A stretch of DNA of 64,000 nt from Sphingopyxis sp. (GTDB lineage Bacteria > Pseudomonadota > Alphaproteobacteria > Sphingomonadales > Sphingomonadaceae): positions 1 to 64,000 of the forward strand of contig JAEMRT010000017.1 in assembly GCA_016463225.1 (NCBI GenBank), read 5' to 3'. Shown here one piece after another: positions 20,801-31,039 of the stretch (its first letter is position 1; each line of letters begins with the position of its first letter). The translations under genes and the position numbers were made by a program. The notes beneath the pieces were generated by a model. The model saw only the letters and a program-made list of their open reading frames with translations, ran no database searches and was not told where the DNA came from.

Positions 20801-21191
20801 TTTTCGGGCGCTCTGATTTAGAATTTTGAATGTTTTGGAGAGGTTCAGATGGAACCGCGGTCAGCTGCCGTCGAAATCTTGGTTACGGGTTCGAACCCTG
20901 GCTGTCGGGGATTTCCTTTGCAAGACGGCTTTACGTCTGAAGTCTGACATTACGGCGGTAGTCGGTTTGTGCACTCAATGGGTACGGGGGCGGCGACCGC
21001 TTTGTGCACGATTTTGACCGCAAAGACTGACCGCCTGCGATCCCAAAGCGTCTGCGTAATTCAGACCGAAAAACCCGCACCCCCAAGATTGGACTGCGAA
21101 GCCGCTTGTGAAAGCCACTGGTCGGGCGTTAGGGGTGCTCCATGGTTCTGCGCACCGATCCCTCGCCGTCAATCGCCATGCGGGGCCGCGG

Positions 21192-22190
21192 GTGAGTAAG
21201 GACAAGCTTGGCGACGGCGCGCGGCCGACCATGGCCGACGTCGCTCGTGAACTGGGCGTTGCTAAAATCACGGTTTCGCGCGCGCTGTCGAACCATTCGA
21301 CGGTTAAAGAAAGCACACGCGCGCTGATCCGCGAGACCGCCGAGCGCATGGGCTACCGGCTCAATGTTTCGGCGCGCAACCTGCGGCAGCAGCGCACGCG
21401 GACGATCGCGGTGGTCATCGAAATGACGCCGTCGCACGAACGCCTGATGAGCGAGCCTTATCCCTTGCTGTTGCTCGGCGGCATCCTGCAGGAACTGACC
21501 GCAGCGGGGCAGAATATGGTGCTGACCACCATAGACCTGTTTTCCGAAGCCCCCCCCTCGGCAGACGGCGTGATCCTGCTGGGGCAAGGGGTGCACGACG
21601 ATGCCGCGGCGGTGATCGAGGCGACGGGGCTGCCTTATGTGGTCTGGGGCGCCGAGCACGGGCCGCCCGAACGTATCGTCGTCGGCAGCGACAATCGCGC
21701 AGGGGGCCGGCTCGCGGCCGAATATCTGCTCGGGCGTGGACGGCGGCGGCTTCTGTTCCTGGGCGATGCGGGGCACGGCGAGGCCGAGGATCGGCTGACC
21801 GGCTTTCGCGCCGGGCTCGCCGGGTCGGACGCCGCCATTGTCGCCAATATTCCCTGCGCCTTCACCGTCGCCGCGGGGCGCGAGGCGGTGGCGCCGTTGA
21901 TCGACGGCAAGGCGCCGGGCTTTGATGGCATTTTTGCGAGCAGCGACGCGATCGCGATGGGGGCGATCGAGGCGCTGCGCGCGCAGGGGCATGATGTCCC
22001 CGGAGCGGTATCGGTCGTCGGTTTCGACGATTCGCCGGGGGCGGGGCTGTTTTCGCCGCCGCTGACCAGCATCCGCCAGGATTGGGGGATCGGCGGTGAG
22101 TTGCTGGCGCAGAAAGTGCTCGACCTCGTTGCTGGAAAAGCCGTGGATTCGTGGGCGATGCCGGTGGAATTGATCATCCGCGAGAGTTAG
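21192..22190 (+). CDS. LacI-family transcriptional regulator
   Basis: HTH MADVARELGVAKITVSRALSNHSTVKESTRALIRETAERMGY; periplasmic-binding-like effector domain; GTG start inferred. Confidence 0.92.
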   Translation: MSKDKLGDGARPTMADVARELGVAKITVSRALSNHSTVKESTRALIRETAERMGYRLNVSARNLRQQRTRTIAVVIEMTPSHERLMSEPYPLLLLGGILQELTAAGQNMVLTTIDLFSEAPPSADGVILLGQGVHDDAAAVIEATGLPYVVWGAEHGPPERIVVGSDNRAGGRLAAEYLLGRGRRRLLFLGDAGHGEAEDRLTGFRAGLAGSDAAIVANIPCAFTVAAGREAVAPLIDGKAPGFDGIFASSDAIAMGAIEALRAQGHDVPGAVSVVGFDDSPGAGLFSPPLTSIRQDWGIGGELLAQKVLDLVAGKAVDSWAMPVELIIRES

Positions 22191-22232
22191 CCGGAAGTTG
22201 GCGAAGGTGCCGCGTGGCGCGCCGCGAAATGC

Positions 22233-22268
22233 AAAATGGTATCGATACCTTGACATCGATACCATTTT
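22233..22268. promoter_or_regulatory. candidate LacI-type operator upstream of GH65 gene
   Basis: Perfect 14-bp inverted repeat AAAATGGTATCGAT / ATCGATACCATTTT with 8-nt spacer, containing palindrome GGTATCGATACC and a TTGACA hexamer. Confidence 0.75.
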
Positions 22269-22325
22269 ACGGGAAACCACATTTCAGAGCAGGGGCCGAG
22301 CAGCCCGTGCCGGGATGAGGATGCG

Positions 22326-25300
22326 GTGGCGATTTTCGAACAGACCCCAGACGTACGACCGTCGGTGCAGCCTGGCGCCGGAGCGCCGCCGTCGGCGACG
22401 GGCGACGCCGGGACGATGCAACTGGTCCGGCGCGGTGCCGATGCGACCGGGGCGCAGGCGGCGGCGCTGTTCGCACTGGCGAACGGGCTGGTCGGCGTCG
22501 AAGGGGTGGTCGACGAACTGGCGTCGGCACCGGCCGCCTATCTGCCCGAGGCCTATGTCCGCCGCCCGATCGATTATCACGAGAGTTTCCCGGGCTATGC
22601 GACCGCGACCGATACGCGGATTGCATGCCCCAGCCCGGTGCTGCTGCGCCTGTCGATCGACGGCGCGCCGGTCGATTTTGCCGCCGCCGAAGTTGTCGAC
22701 ACTGAAACGACGCTCGATCTTGCCAGTGGCGCGCTGCGCCGCGTGACGCGCTGGCGGCTGGCCGGGGGACGCAGCCTGGAGATTGCCGTCGAACGCATCG
22801 TACCACTGGCGGGTGCGGCCTGCGTCGCGTCGCGCATCCGCATCCGGCCGCTCGATTTCGGCGGTGCCGTCGCGGCGACGCTGACCTATGGCGCCGACAG
22901 CGCCGCCCCGGCCGGCGCCGAAGCCGATGACCCGCGCATTTCGGCGCGGCTGCGGCCGGCGTGGACGATCCTTTCCCCCCTGCCGGGCGACCCGCCGTCG
23001 GTCAGCCGGTTCGCGCAGGACGCCGTCGAGCTCGCCTATGCCCAGCATGTAACCTGCCCCGCCGCGCCGGTCGTCGCGGTCCACGCAGGGCATGTCGTGC
23101 AAAGCGAGCTGGTCGCCGGCGGCGTCCTGACGATCGACCGGGTGGTCGCGCTGGCCGCAGCCCGGGACCGCCCGGTCGATCTGACCGCGCTGGAAGGTGC
23201 GGCGACGAGCTTCGATGCCATCGCCGACGTCCAGCGCGCGGCAGTGGAGCAGCTTTGGGACAATGCCGCACTGGCGATCGCCGGCGACGACGCTCTCGCC
23301 GCGGCGCTGCGGTTCAACCTGTTCCAGCTCCACCAGTCGGCGAGCCGCGATCCGAACCACAGCATCGGCGCCAAGGGGCTGACCGGCGAAGGGTATGAAG
23401 GCCATTATTTCTGGGACGCCGAAACCTTCATGCTGCCGGTGCTGGCGTTGCAGGCGCCCGCCAGGGCGCGCACCCTGCTGGCTTATCGCATCGGCAAGCT
23501 CGATCGCGCGCGGGCGCACGCCAGGGCGCTCGGCCATGTGCGCGGCGCGCTCTATCCGTGGCGGACGATCGGCGGCGACGAATGTTCGTCGCACTATCCG
23601 ACGGGGTCGGCGCAATATCATATCAATGGCGACATCGCCTATGCGCTGGCGCTGTATGTCGGGGCGTCGGGCGACGATGATTTTCGTGGCCAAGCGGCGC
23701 CGATGCTGTTTGACACCGCGCGCATCTGGATGGAGATCGGCGCTTTTGATCCGCGGCGCGGCGGTGCCTTTTGTATCCATGGGGTAACCGGACCCGACGA
23801 ATATTCGGCGCTGGTCGACAATGATTTTTATACCAACGCGATCGCCCGCCGCCATCTGGCCTATGCCGCCGACACCGCGGACTGGCTGCGCAGCGGCGGG
23901 GATGGCCGGTCGGCCGCAGCCGATGTCGACGACGCCGAAGTCGCCGGATGGCGCCGCGCGGCGGCCGCGATGTGGCTGCCGGTCGATGCCGAGCTGGGCG
24001 TCAATCCGCAGGATGATGTCTTTCTTGGCCGCCCCAAACTGCCGGCGCTGGCGCCCGGCGATCGCCATGGGCCCCTGCTGATGCGCTATCACCCGATGAT
24101 CCTGTTCCGCCATCAGGTCGCGAAACAGGGCAATGTCGTTCAGGCGATGGCGATGGACCTGACCGCGATGCCGCTGGCGCGGCAGCGGCGCAATTTCGAC
24201 TATTATTCCCGGGTCACCACGCATGATTCGACGCTGTCGTCGGTGTCGTTCGCGATTGCGGCGGCGCGGCTGGGCGATGAGGCGGCGGCGCTCGCTTTCC
24301 TGCGCGAATGCGCCTTTGTCGATCTGGAGGATCGCCACGGCAACACTTCGCACGGGCTGCACATGGCGGCGCTCGCGGGGAGCTGGCTGGTGCTGGCGCA
24401 GGGCTGGGGCGGACTGCGGCTCGATGGCGCCGCGCCGTCATTCCGGCCGCAGCTTCCCGCCGCATGGACCGGCTATCATTTTCGCCTGCAATGGCGTGGC
24501 AGCGTGATCGAACTCGCCGTCGATGGCGCCGGCTGCACCTATCGCCTGCTGGCGGGCGCCCCGATCGACATCCTCGACCATGGCCGCCCGCTTTGCGTCG
24601 GGAGCGATCCGGTCACCATGACGCGCCCGGCGCTGAAGGGTGTGATCTTCGACCTCGACGGGGTGCTGACCGACACCGCCGAGGATCATTATCAGGCGTG
24701 GCAGGCGCTCGCCGACCGCCACGGCTTTGCGTTCGATCGCGCGGCGAACGATGCCCTGAAAGGCGTCGACCGGGCCGGGTCGCTGCGGCTGATCCTGGGG
24801 CAGGCCGCGACCGATGTCGCGCCCGCTGCGTTCGACGCGATGCTGGCCGAAAAGAACGCGGCGTATCGCGCGCGACTGGCCGATTATTCGCCCACCAATC
24901 TGTTTGCCGGGGTGACCGGGCTGTTCGATGCGCTGCGCGCCGCCGGACTGAAGATCGGGCTGGCATCGGCGAGCCGCAACGCGGGCGATGTCGTGCGCCT
25001 GCTCGGCATTGCCGACCAGTTCGATTTCATCGCGGACGCGGGGGCGGTGCCCAACGCCAAGCCGGCGCCCGACATTTTCCTGGCCTGTGCCGCCGGCATG
25101 GGCCTGTCGCCGGGCGATTGTATTGGCGTCGAAGACGCGCGCGCCGGAATTGCGGCCATCCATGCGGCGGGCATGGTGGCCATTGGCATCGGGTCAGAAG
25201 AGGCGCTGCCCGATGCCGACCTGAACGTTCCCGCCATCGGCGATCTTTCGCTCGGCCAGATCCTGTCGACAGAACGGGCAGCGGCAGGGCGGGGAAGCCG

Positions 25301-25340
25301 GTCAACCAGAACAGGTAAAGTGGAGGATATGCCATGTTGA
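22326..25340 (+). CDS. GH65 family disaccharide phosphorylase fused to beta-phosphoglucomutase
   Basis: N-terminal ~750 aa GH65 (GVTGPDEYSALVDNDFYTN, THDSTLSSVSFAIAAARLG); C-terminal HAD (KGVIFDLDGVLTDTAEDHYQAW...NAKPAPDIFLACAAGMG...CIGVEDARAGI); no stop between. Confidence 0.9.
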   Translation: MAIFEQTPDVRPSVQPGAGAPPSATGDAGTMQLVRRGADATGAQAAALFALANGLVGVEGVVDELASAPAAYLPEAYVRRPIDYHESFPGYATATDTRIACPSPVLLRLSIDGAPVDFAAAEVVDTETTLDLASGALRRVTRWRLAGGRSLEIAVERIVPLAGAACVASRIRIRPLDFGGAVAATLTYGADSAAPAGAEADDPRISARLRPAWTILSPLPGDPPSVSRFAQDAVELAYAQHVTCPAAPVVAVHAGHVVQSELVAGGVLTIDRVVALAAARDRPVDLTALEGAATSFDAIADVQRAAVEQLWDNAALAIAGDDALAAALRFNLFQLHQSASRDPNHSIGAKGLTGEGYEGHYFWDAETFMLPVLALQAPARARTLLAYRIGKLDRARAHARALGHVRGALYPWRTIGGDECSSHYPTGSAQYHINGDIAYALALYVGASGDDDFRGQAAPMLFDTARIWMEIGAFDPRRGGAFCIHGVTGPDEYSALVDNDFYTNAIARRHLAYAADTADWLRSGGDGRSAAADVDDAEVAGWRRAAAAMWLPVDAELGVNPQDDVFLGRPKLPALAPGDRHGPLLMRYHPMILFRHQVAKQGNVVQAMAMDLTAMPLARQRRNFDYYSRVTTHDSTLSSVSFAIAAARLGDEAAALAFLRECAFVDLEDRHGNTSHGLHMAALAGSWLVLAQGWGGLRLDGAAPSFRPQLPAAWTGYHFRLQWRGSVIELAVDGAGCTYRLLAGAPIDILDHGRPLCVGSDPVTMTRPALKGVIFDLDGVLTDTAEDHYQAWQALADRHGFAFDRAANDALKGVDRAGSLRLILGQAATDVAPAAFDAMLAEKNAAYRARLADYSPTNLFAGVTGLFDALRAAGLKIGLASASRNAGDVVRLLGIADQFDFIADAGAVPNAKPAPDIFLACAAGMGLSPGDCIGVEDARAGIAAIHAAGMVAIGIGSEEALPDADLNVPAIGDLSLGQILSTERAAAGRGSRSTRTGKVEDMPC

Positions 25341-27700
25341 AGAGGACTTATCTGCTGTCGTCGATCGCGCTGCTGGCGCTGCCGACCGCGGCTTTCGCCC
25401 AGGAAACGCCTCAGCCCGACGACACGGCGGCGGCCAATGAGGAAATCATCGTCACCGGCACCGCCGGCGGCGGTATCAACCGCCAGGACGCGGCGTTCGC
25501 GATTACCAGCATCAATGCCGACGCGATCGATCGCGCGGCGCCGAACAGCACCGCCGACCTGTTCAAGGTCATCCCGGGTGTGTCGGCCGAAAGTTCGGGC
25601 GGCCAGAATGGCGCCAATATCTTCGTGCGCGGCTATCCGTCGGGCGGCGACGCCGAATTTGTCACCCTGACCGTACAGGGGGTGCCCTTTTTCTCGCCGC
25701 CGACGCTGTCGTTCCTCGAGAATACCCAGCTGATCCGCATCGACGAGACGATCGAGCGGGTCGAGGCGGTCCGCGGCGGCACCGGCGCGCTGTTCGGCAA
25801 CGGCCAGCCGGGCCTGACCGTCAACTTTGTCCAGAAGGAAGGCGGTCGCGATTTCGAGGGAGTGGTGAAGGCCAGCGTCACCGATTATGGCGACCTGCGC
25901 GGCGACATGCTGCTGTCGGGGCCGCTCGGCGAGAATACCAGCTTCATGGTCGGCGGCTATTATGCCAGCGGCAATGGCATCCGCGACCCGCGCTTCACGG
26001 CCGAAAAGGGCGGTCAGATCACCGGCAACATCCGCCACGACCTGGGCAAGGGTTCGATCCTCGTCTTTGCGCGCTACCTCAACGATCGCGGCCAGTGGTT
26101 GCTGCCGATCCCGGTGATCCGCGACGGCGACAAGGTCCGCCAGTTCGGCAACATCGACCTTGGCTCGGGCGTGCTCGCCGGCCCCGAAACGCGGCTGAGC
26201 ACCCTGCCCGACGGGACGCGCGCCAATCTGGCCGACGGCCGCGGCGCCAAGCTGATCAACCTTGGCACCAATTTCGACTATGAGGTCGGCGACGGGCTGC
26301 AGCTGCGCTACCGCGCGAGCTATCTGAAGGGCGACGCCGACACGACCGGGCTGGTGCCCGCGAGCACCGCGACGACCGCCAATGCCTATGCCACCTCGCT
26401 GGGCAGCACGATCGGTAGCCTGACCTATGTCAATGGCGGGCAGGCGGTCGCAGGAACGCAGCAGGTCATCCGCGCCGGCACGTGGATCGTTCGCAAGCAG
26501 ATCGAGAATTTCACCAACGATCTGGCGGTCGAATGGGAAAGCGGCAGCAACAAGCTGACCGTCGGCGCCTATTTTGCCGATTTTTCATCGAACGATCAGT
26601 GGAATCTGGGCAATGTCCATCTGCTGACCGCCGAGAATAACGGGCGATTGTTGAATCTGACGCTGGCGAACGGCCAGATCGCGACCGACCGCGGTTTCAC
26701 CCAGGGGTCATTCTTCAACGTCAACGCCGCCTATGACGGCCGCGAATATGCCTTTTATGCGACCGACGAGTATCAGATCACGCCGGAATTGCGGTTCGAC
26801 GCCGGGGTGCGCTACCAGAATTACAAGGCGACCGGGACGCTCGAGAACAACAATTTCGGGGTCGATACCGACAGCAATCCGAACACGCTGTACAATAATG
26901 GCACCGCGGTGCTGAACGGCACCTTCCGCAACATCGCGTATAAAAAGGGTGCCTGGTCGTGGACGGCGGGATTGAACTACGACATCTCGTCGTCGGTCGG
27001 CGCCTATGTCCGCTATAACCGCGGCAACACCAACCCCTTCTTCGACAATCTGCGCGACGGGATTTTCGTGTCGCCGCGGGTCGACAATTTCGAGGGCGGG
27101 TTGAAAGTCCGCACCGATCCGGTGTCGCTCTATGCCACCTTGTTCCACACCCGGTTCACCGGGCTGGTGACGACGGTGATCCAGAATGGCGCGCCGGTCG
27201 CCGACATTGGCGGCGCGCGCAGCACCGGGGTCGAGCTGGAAGGCCAGATCCGCCCGGTCGACAACTTCACCATCGCCTTTTCGGGAACCTGGCTGAACGC
27301 CAAATACCGCGATTTCTTTGCCGGCGGCGGCACGATCGATCTCAGCGGCAATCGCGTCCAGCGCCAGCCCAAGTGGCAATGGCGGGTGACGCCGTCCTAT
27401 GACATCGAATTTGGCGGCGGCAGCAAGGTCTCGCTCTATTCGACCTTCAGCTATGTCGGGGACCGGTTCTCCGACACTGCGAACACCCAGTCGCTGCCGC
27501 ATTATTTCAAGCTCGACGCCGGGGTCAGTTTCGACGTCAACGACGCGCTGCAATTCGCGGTGACCGCCGACAATCTGACCGACAAGGCCGGACTGACCGA
27601 GGGCGATCCGCGCACGCTGGGGCAGGCCGGCGGGCAGGTGGTCAATGCGCGGCCGATCCTGGGCCGGTCGTTCCGGTTCAGCGCCGCCTATAAATTCTAG
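25334..27700 (+). CDS. TonB-dependent receptor
   Basis: Signal peptide, plug (EEIIVTGTAGGGINRQDAAFAITSINADAIDRAAPNSTADLFKVIPGVSAES), C-terminal beta-strand ending in F. Confidence 0.92.
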   Translation: MLKRTYLLSSIALLALPTAAFAQETPQPDDTAAANEEIIVTGTAGGGINRQDAAFAITSINADAIDRAAPNSTADLFKVIPGVSAESSGGQNGANIFVRGYPSGGDAEFVTLTVQGVPFFSPPTLSFLENTQLIRIDETIERVEAVRGGTGALFGNGQPGLTVNFVQKEGGRDFEGVVKASVTDYGDLRGDMLLSGPLGENTSFMVGGYYASGNGIRDPRFTAEKGGQITGNIRHDLGKGSILVFARYLNDRGQWLLPIPVIRDGDKVRQFGNIDLGSGVLAGPETRLSTLPDGTRANLADGRGAKLINLGTNFDYEVGDGLQLRYRASYLKGDADTTGLVPASTATTANAYATSLGSTIGSLTYVNGGQAVAGTQQVIRAGTWIVRKQIENFTNDLAVEWESGSNKLTVGAYFADFSSNDQWNLGNVHLLTAENNGRLLNLTLANGQIATDRGFTQGSFFNVNAAYDGREYAFYATDEYQITPELRFDAGVRYQNYKATGTLENNNFGVDTDSNPNTLYNNGTAVLNGTFRNIAYKKGAWSWTAGLNYDISSSVGAYVRYNRGNTNPFFDNLRDGIFVSPRVDNFEGGLKVRTDPVSLYATLFHTRFTGLVTTVIQNGAPVADIGGARSTGVELEGQIRPVDNFTIAFSGTWLNAKYRDFFAGGGTIDLSGNRVQRQPKWQWRVTPSYDIEFGGGSKVSLYSTFSYVGDRFSDTANTQSLPHYFKLDAGVSFDVNDALQFAVTADNLTDKAGLTEGDPRTLGQAGGQVVNARPILGRSFRFSAAYKF

Positions 27701-27774
27701 AGGATCCATCCCCCCCTTGGGTGGTCGCGGCCTCTTCGCGGCCACCCCTTCTTTTTTCTGCTAAGGACAAGGTC

Positions 27775-29004
27775 ATGGCCCGCACCCGACTGATCGCCGC
27801 GCTGATCCTGACCTATGTCGCTTTTGCGATGCTGCTCAACAGCGTCGGGACGGTGATCCTTCAGTCGATTTCCAGTTTCGATGTCACCAAGCCCGAGGCG
27901 AGCACACTCGAGGGATTCAAGGACATCACAATCGCGGTCGTGTCGTTCGCGACCGCCAGTTACCTGCCGCGGTTCGGGCTGCGCAACGCGCTGATCGCGG
28001 CGCTCGTCCTTGCCATATTGGCCTGCCTCGTCATGCCGGTGATCGGCAGCTTCGGGGCTGCGCAGCTGCATTTCGCGATGGTTGGCGCGGCCTTTGCGGT
28101 CGCCAAGGTCGTCGTCTATTCGATGATCGGCCTCGTTACCGCCGACGCGCGGCAGCATGCCAGCCTGACCAGCCTGATCGAGGGCATGTTCATGGTCGGG
28201 GTGCTGTCGTCATACTGGGTGTTCAGCGCCTTTATCGACCCTGCCGGGTTGCGTTGGCTGAACGCCTATTGGGTGCTTGCGGGCGTGACCGCGCTGGCGC
28301 TCGCGATGTTGCTCTCGGCACCGGTCGAGGAGCGGCACGTGCCGGATCACGAAGACGCGGTCGAGGTCGAGCACGCGCCGATCCTCGCGATGCTGCGCCT
28401 TGCCGCGCTGCCGCTTGTCCTGATCTTCATCGTCTGCGCCTTCGTCTTTGTCCTGATCGAGCAGGGCATCGGTACCTGGCTGCCGACCTTCAACAACGAG
28501 GTTTTGCATCTGCCGGCGCAGATGAGCGTGCAGGCGGCCAGTTTGTTCGCTGCGTGCATCGCGCTCGGGCGCTTCGGTGCCGGCGCGGTGATGGCGCGTT
28601 TTGACTGGTATCCGGTGCTCAACATCTGCCTTGCACTGCTCGCGGCGCTGATCATCCTTGTCCTGCCGCTTGCCGACGGATTGCGGCCGGGACCGATTGC
28701 CAGCTGGGGCGACGCGCCCGCCGCGGCTTTCCTGTTCCCGCTGATCGGTTTCGCGCTCGCGCCCATCTATCCGACGATCATCTCGGTGATGCTGAGCGCG
28801 ATGCCGGGACGGAATCATCCGTCGCTGATGGGGCTGGTTGTCGTCTTTTCCGCGCTGGGCGGGACGACGGGATCGATCATCACCGGCGCCATCTTCGCAC
28901 ATCTCGACGGGCGCACCGCCTTTACCCTGATGCTCGTCCCGACTGCGGTGCTGGCGGGCGGGCTGTTCTTGCTTCGCCGCCGGATCCGGGCGATTGATGC
29001 CTGA
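27775..29004 (+). CDS. major facilitator superfamily (sugar) transporter
   Basis: About 12 hydrophobic segments; located in the GH65/TonB receptor locus. Confidence 0.85.
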   Translation: MARTRLIAALILTYVAFAMLLNSVGTVILQSISSFDVTKPEASTLEGFKDITIAVVSFATASYLPRFGLRNALIAALVLAILACLVMPVIGSFGAAQLHFAMVGAAFAVAKVVVYSMIGLVTADARQHASLTSLIEGMFMVGVLSSYWVFSAFIDPAGLRWLNAYWVLAGVTALALAMLLSAPVEERHVPDHEDAVEVEHAPILAMLRLAALPLVLIFIVCAFVFVLIEQGIGTWLPTFNNEVLHLPAQMSVQAASLFAACIALGRFGAGAVMARFDWYPVLNICLALLAALIILVLPLADGLRPGPIASWGDAPAAAFLFPLIGFALAPIYPTIISVMLSAMPGRNHPSLMGLVVVFSALGGTTGSIITGAIFAHLDGRTAFTLMLVPTAVLAGGLFLLRRRIRAIDA

Positions 29005-29030
29005 TCGCGGAAGCGCGCGGCGGCTGGAGG

Positions 29031-30671
29031 TGCGAGCGCTATCACGTCAGCCCGATGGTCGCCTTTGCCCCCGACGACCAGACGAGCATCACGCTCATCG
29101 CATCCTATCAGCATGCGCCGTCGGGGAGCGGCTACTCGGGCGTTCCCGCCTATGGCAGCGTGCTGCCGAACCCCAAGGGCCCGATCGCCTACCATATCAA
29201 CACCGGCGATCCGGCCTATGAGGTCTATGATCACAAGCAGAAGTCGGTTGCATTGCTGTTCCGGCGCGAGCTCAGCGAACATCTGGCGTTCCGTTCGAAC
29301 GTCCGGTTCCAGAACAACAAGCTGAGCTACCGCCAGATCTATGTGGGCGGCTTTGCGACCACCGGGACCGGGCTCAATATCAACACCGATTATGGCACGA
29401 TCTTCCGCGGCGGCGGCGGCGCCGACGAGGATTTCGACACGCTGACGATGGACAACAGCCTGAATGCGAAGTTCGAAACCGCGGGCATCGAGCACGACAT
29501 ATTGGTCGGGCTCGATTATCTGCGCATCACCGGCGAGAATTTTCAGCAGTTCAACACGGGGCAGGCCGCCAATCCGCTGACGAGCATCCCGAACCTCAAC
29601 CTCTACGCGCCTGTTTATGGTGTGGGGATACCAAGCCTCGATCTGACCCTGCTCTCGCCCGCTTACACGAACCGCTATGCCACCGGCGACCCGACCGGCC
29701 TCTATGTCCAGGACCCGGTGACGATCGGCCAGCTCCACCTGATCGCGAGCGGTCGGTGGGACTGGTACGAACAGCGTACGCTCAACAAGAAGAACCGGGT
29801 GCTGACGCCGCTCTCGCAGAGCGCCTTCACCATGCGCTTCGGCGCGCTCTACGAGTTCGACTTCGGCCTTTCGCCTTATGTGAGCTACACCGAATCCTTC
29901 GAGCCACAGGCCGGCGCCGACTATCTCGGCAATCCCTTCTCGCCGACGACAGGCAATATGGTTGAGGCGGGCCTCAAGTTTCAGCCGAAGGGCTTGAACG
30001 CGCTCATCACCCTGTCGGCCTATGAGCTGAAGCGGCAGAATGTCCCCGTCGGCGATCCGCTCGCCGGTACCGGCGGGCGCCCCGCGAATTCGCAGATCCA
30101 GATCGGCGAGACGCGGGTTCGCGGCGTCGAGCTCGAGTCGCGCGGCGAGCTCCGCCCGGGCCTCGATGTCATCTTTGCCGGCACCTACACCGACCCGCTG
30201 ATCACACAGGGCGCGCCTGCGGTTCCGGCTTCGGCTCCCACGCTGACGAGGCTGGGCAGCACCGGGACGCCGTCGACGACGGGCACCGTTCCGCTCGGTG
30301 TTCCCGAATGGCAGGCGTCGGCGTTCCTCTCATACGACTTCGGCCGCGGCGGCGGCGGCGACGGCCCGCTCGGTGGCCTCAGTCTCGGCGGCGGTTTCCG
30401 CTATGTCGGCGGTTCGTTCGGCTCGACGAGCTACAAGATTGTGAACAGTGTGACGACGTTCGAACTGTTCAGGACGAAGAGCTTCACCCTGTTCGATGCG
30501 ATGCTTGCCTATGACCTCGGCCACGCGAGCCCGGCGCTCGACGGCCTCAGCATCGCGGTGAACGCGCAGAACCTGCTCGACAAGCAGCATGTCTCCTCCT
30601 GCTTCTTCTCCAACAGCTGCTATTTTGGTGCTTCACGCACCGTCGTGGGGTCTTTGTGTTACAAATGGTAG
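29031..30671 (+). pseudogene. 5'-truncated TonB-dependent siderophore receptor (barrel portion only)
   Basis: Frame reads CERYHVSPMVAFAPDDQTSITLIASYQHAPSGSGYSGVPAYGSVLPN... to a normal barrel end (ASRTVVGSLCYKW) but has no signal peptide or plug; begins ~27 nt after the MFS stop. Confidence 0.8.
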
Positions 30672-30865
30672 TGCGTGGCCAGCGCGTCCGGGTTGCCAAA
30701 GCGGAATGTCAGACCTCTGCGTATTGTCGCTGAACGCCGCCATTCTGCTTCCGGCCAAAGACCGCGCTTTTAATTCGACGGGGCATCACTCGCCGAAGGC
30801 AAGCCAGGCGAGGCCCAAGTTGAATCCGATTGGCTCGCGAACGGCCTCAAGGAGAGATGGTCGCC

Positions 30866-31039
30866 CTAACGGGCGACCTCCACAAGATTGGCGCCTTCCT
30901 CCCGCTCATCAATCCTGAAACCGGTTCCGAAAAATCGTTCGATCAGGCTGGCCGCGGTTCGCGTGTGCTCGCTGATCTTGACCGTCGTGAACGCGCCGCC
31001 CAGCGCCATCACCATCGCCACCTCGACGATTGTTTTCGA
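30866..31039 (-). pseudogene. C-terminal remnant resembling RNA 3'-terminal phosphate cyclase (RtcA)
   Basis: Minus-frame VAMVMALGGAFTTVKISEHTRTAASLIERFFGTGFRIDEREEGANLVEVAR* resembles RtcA C-termini; no upstream portion, abuts ridA-like stop. Confidence 0.5.

Noticed and set aside
20884-20910. T-arm-like sequence ACGGGTTCGAACCCTGGC as a second tRNA fragment or att site
   Set aside because: The T-stem pairs only partly and no other tRNA parts are nearby; too weak to call.
20614-21191. Integrase gene next to tRNA-Trp
   Set aside because: Looked for a recombinase ORF on both strands here and near 53.2 kb; none found, so the island idea rests on the tRNA duplication and gene content only.
22284-24362. 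692-aa minus-strand ORF
   Set aside because: Antisense to the GH65 coding region; no recognisable protein features.
28981-29054. Fusion of the MFS transporter with the downstream TonB receptor
   Set aside because: The MFS frame ends with TGA at 29002-29004 in a different frame from the receptor remnant.
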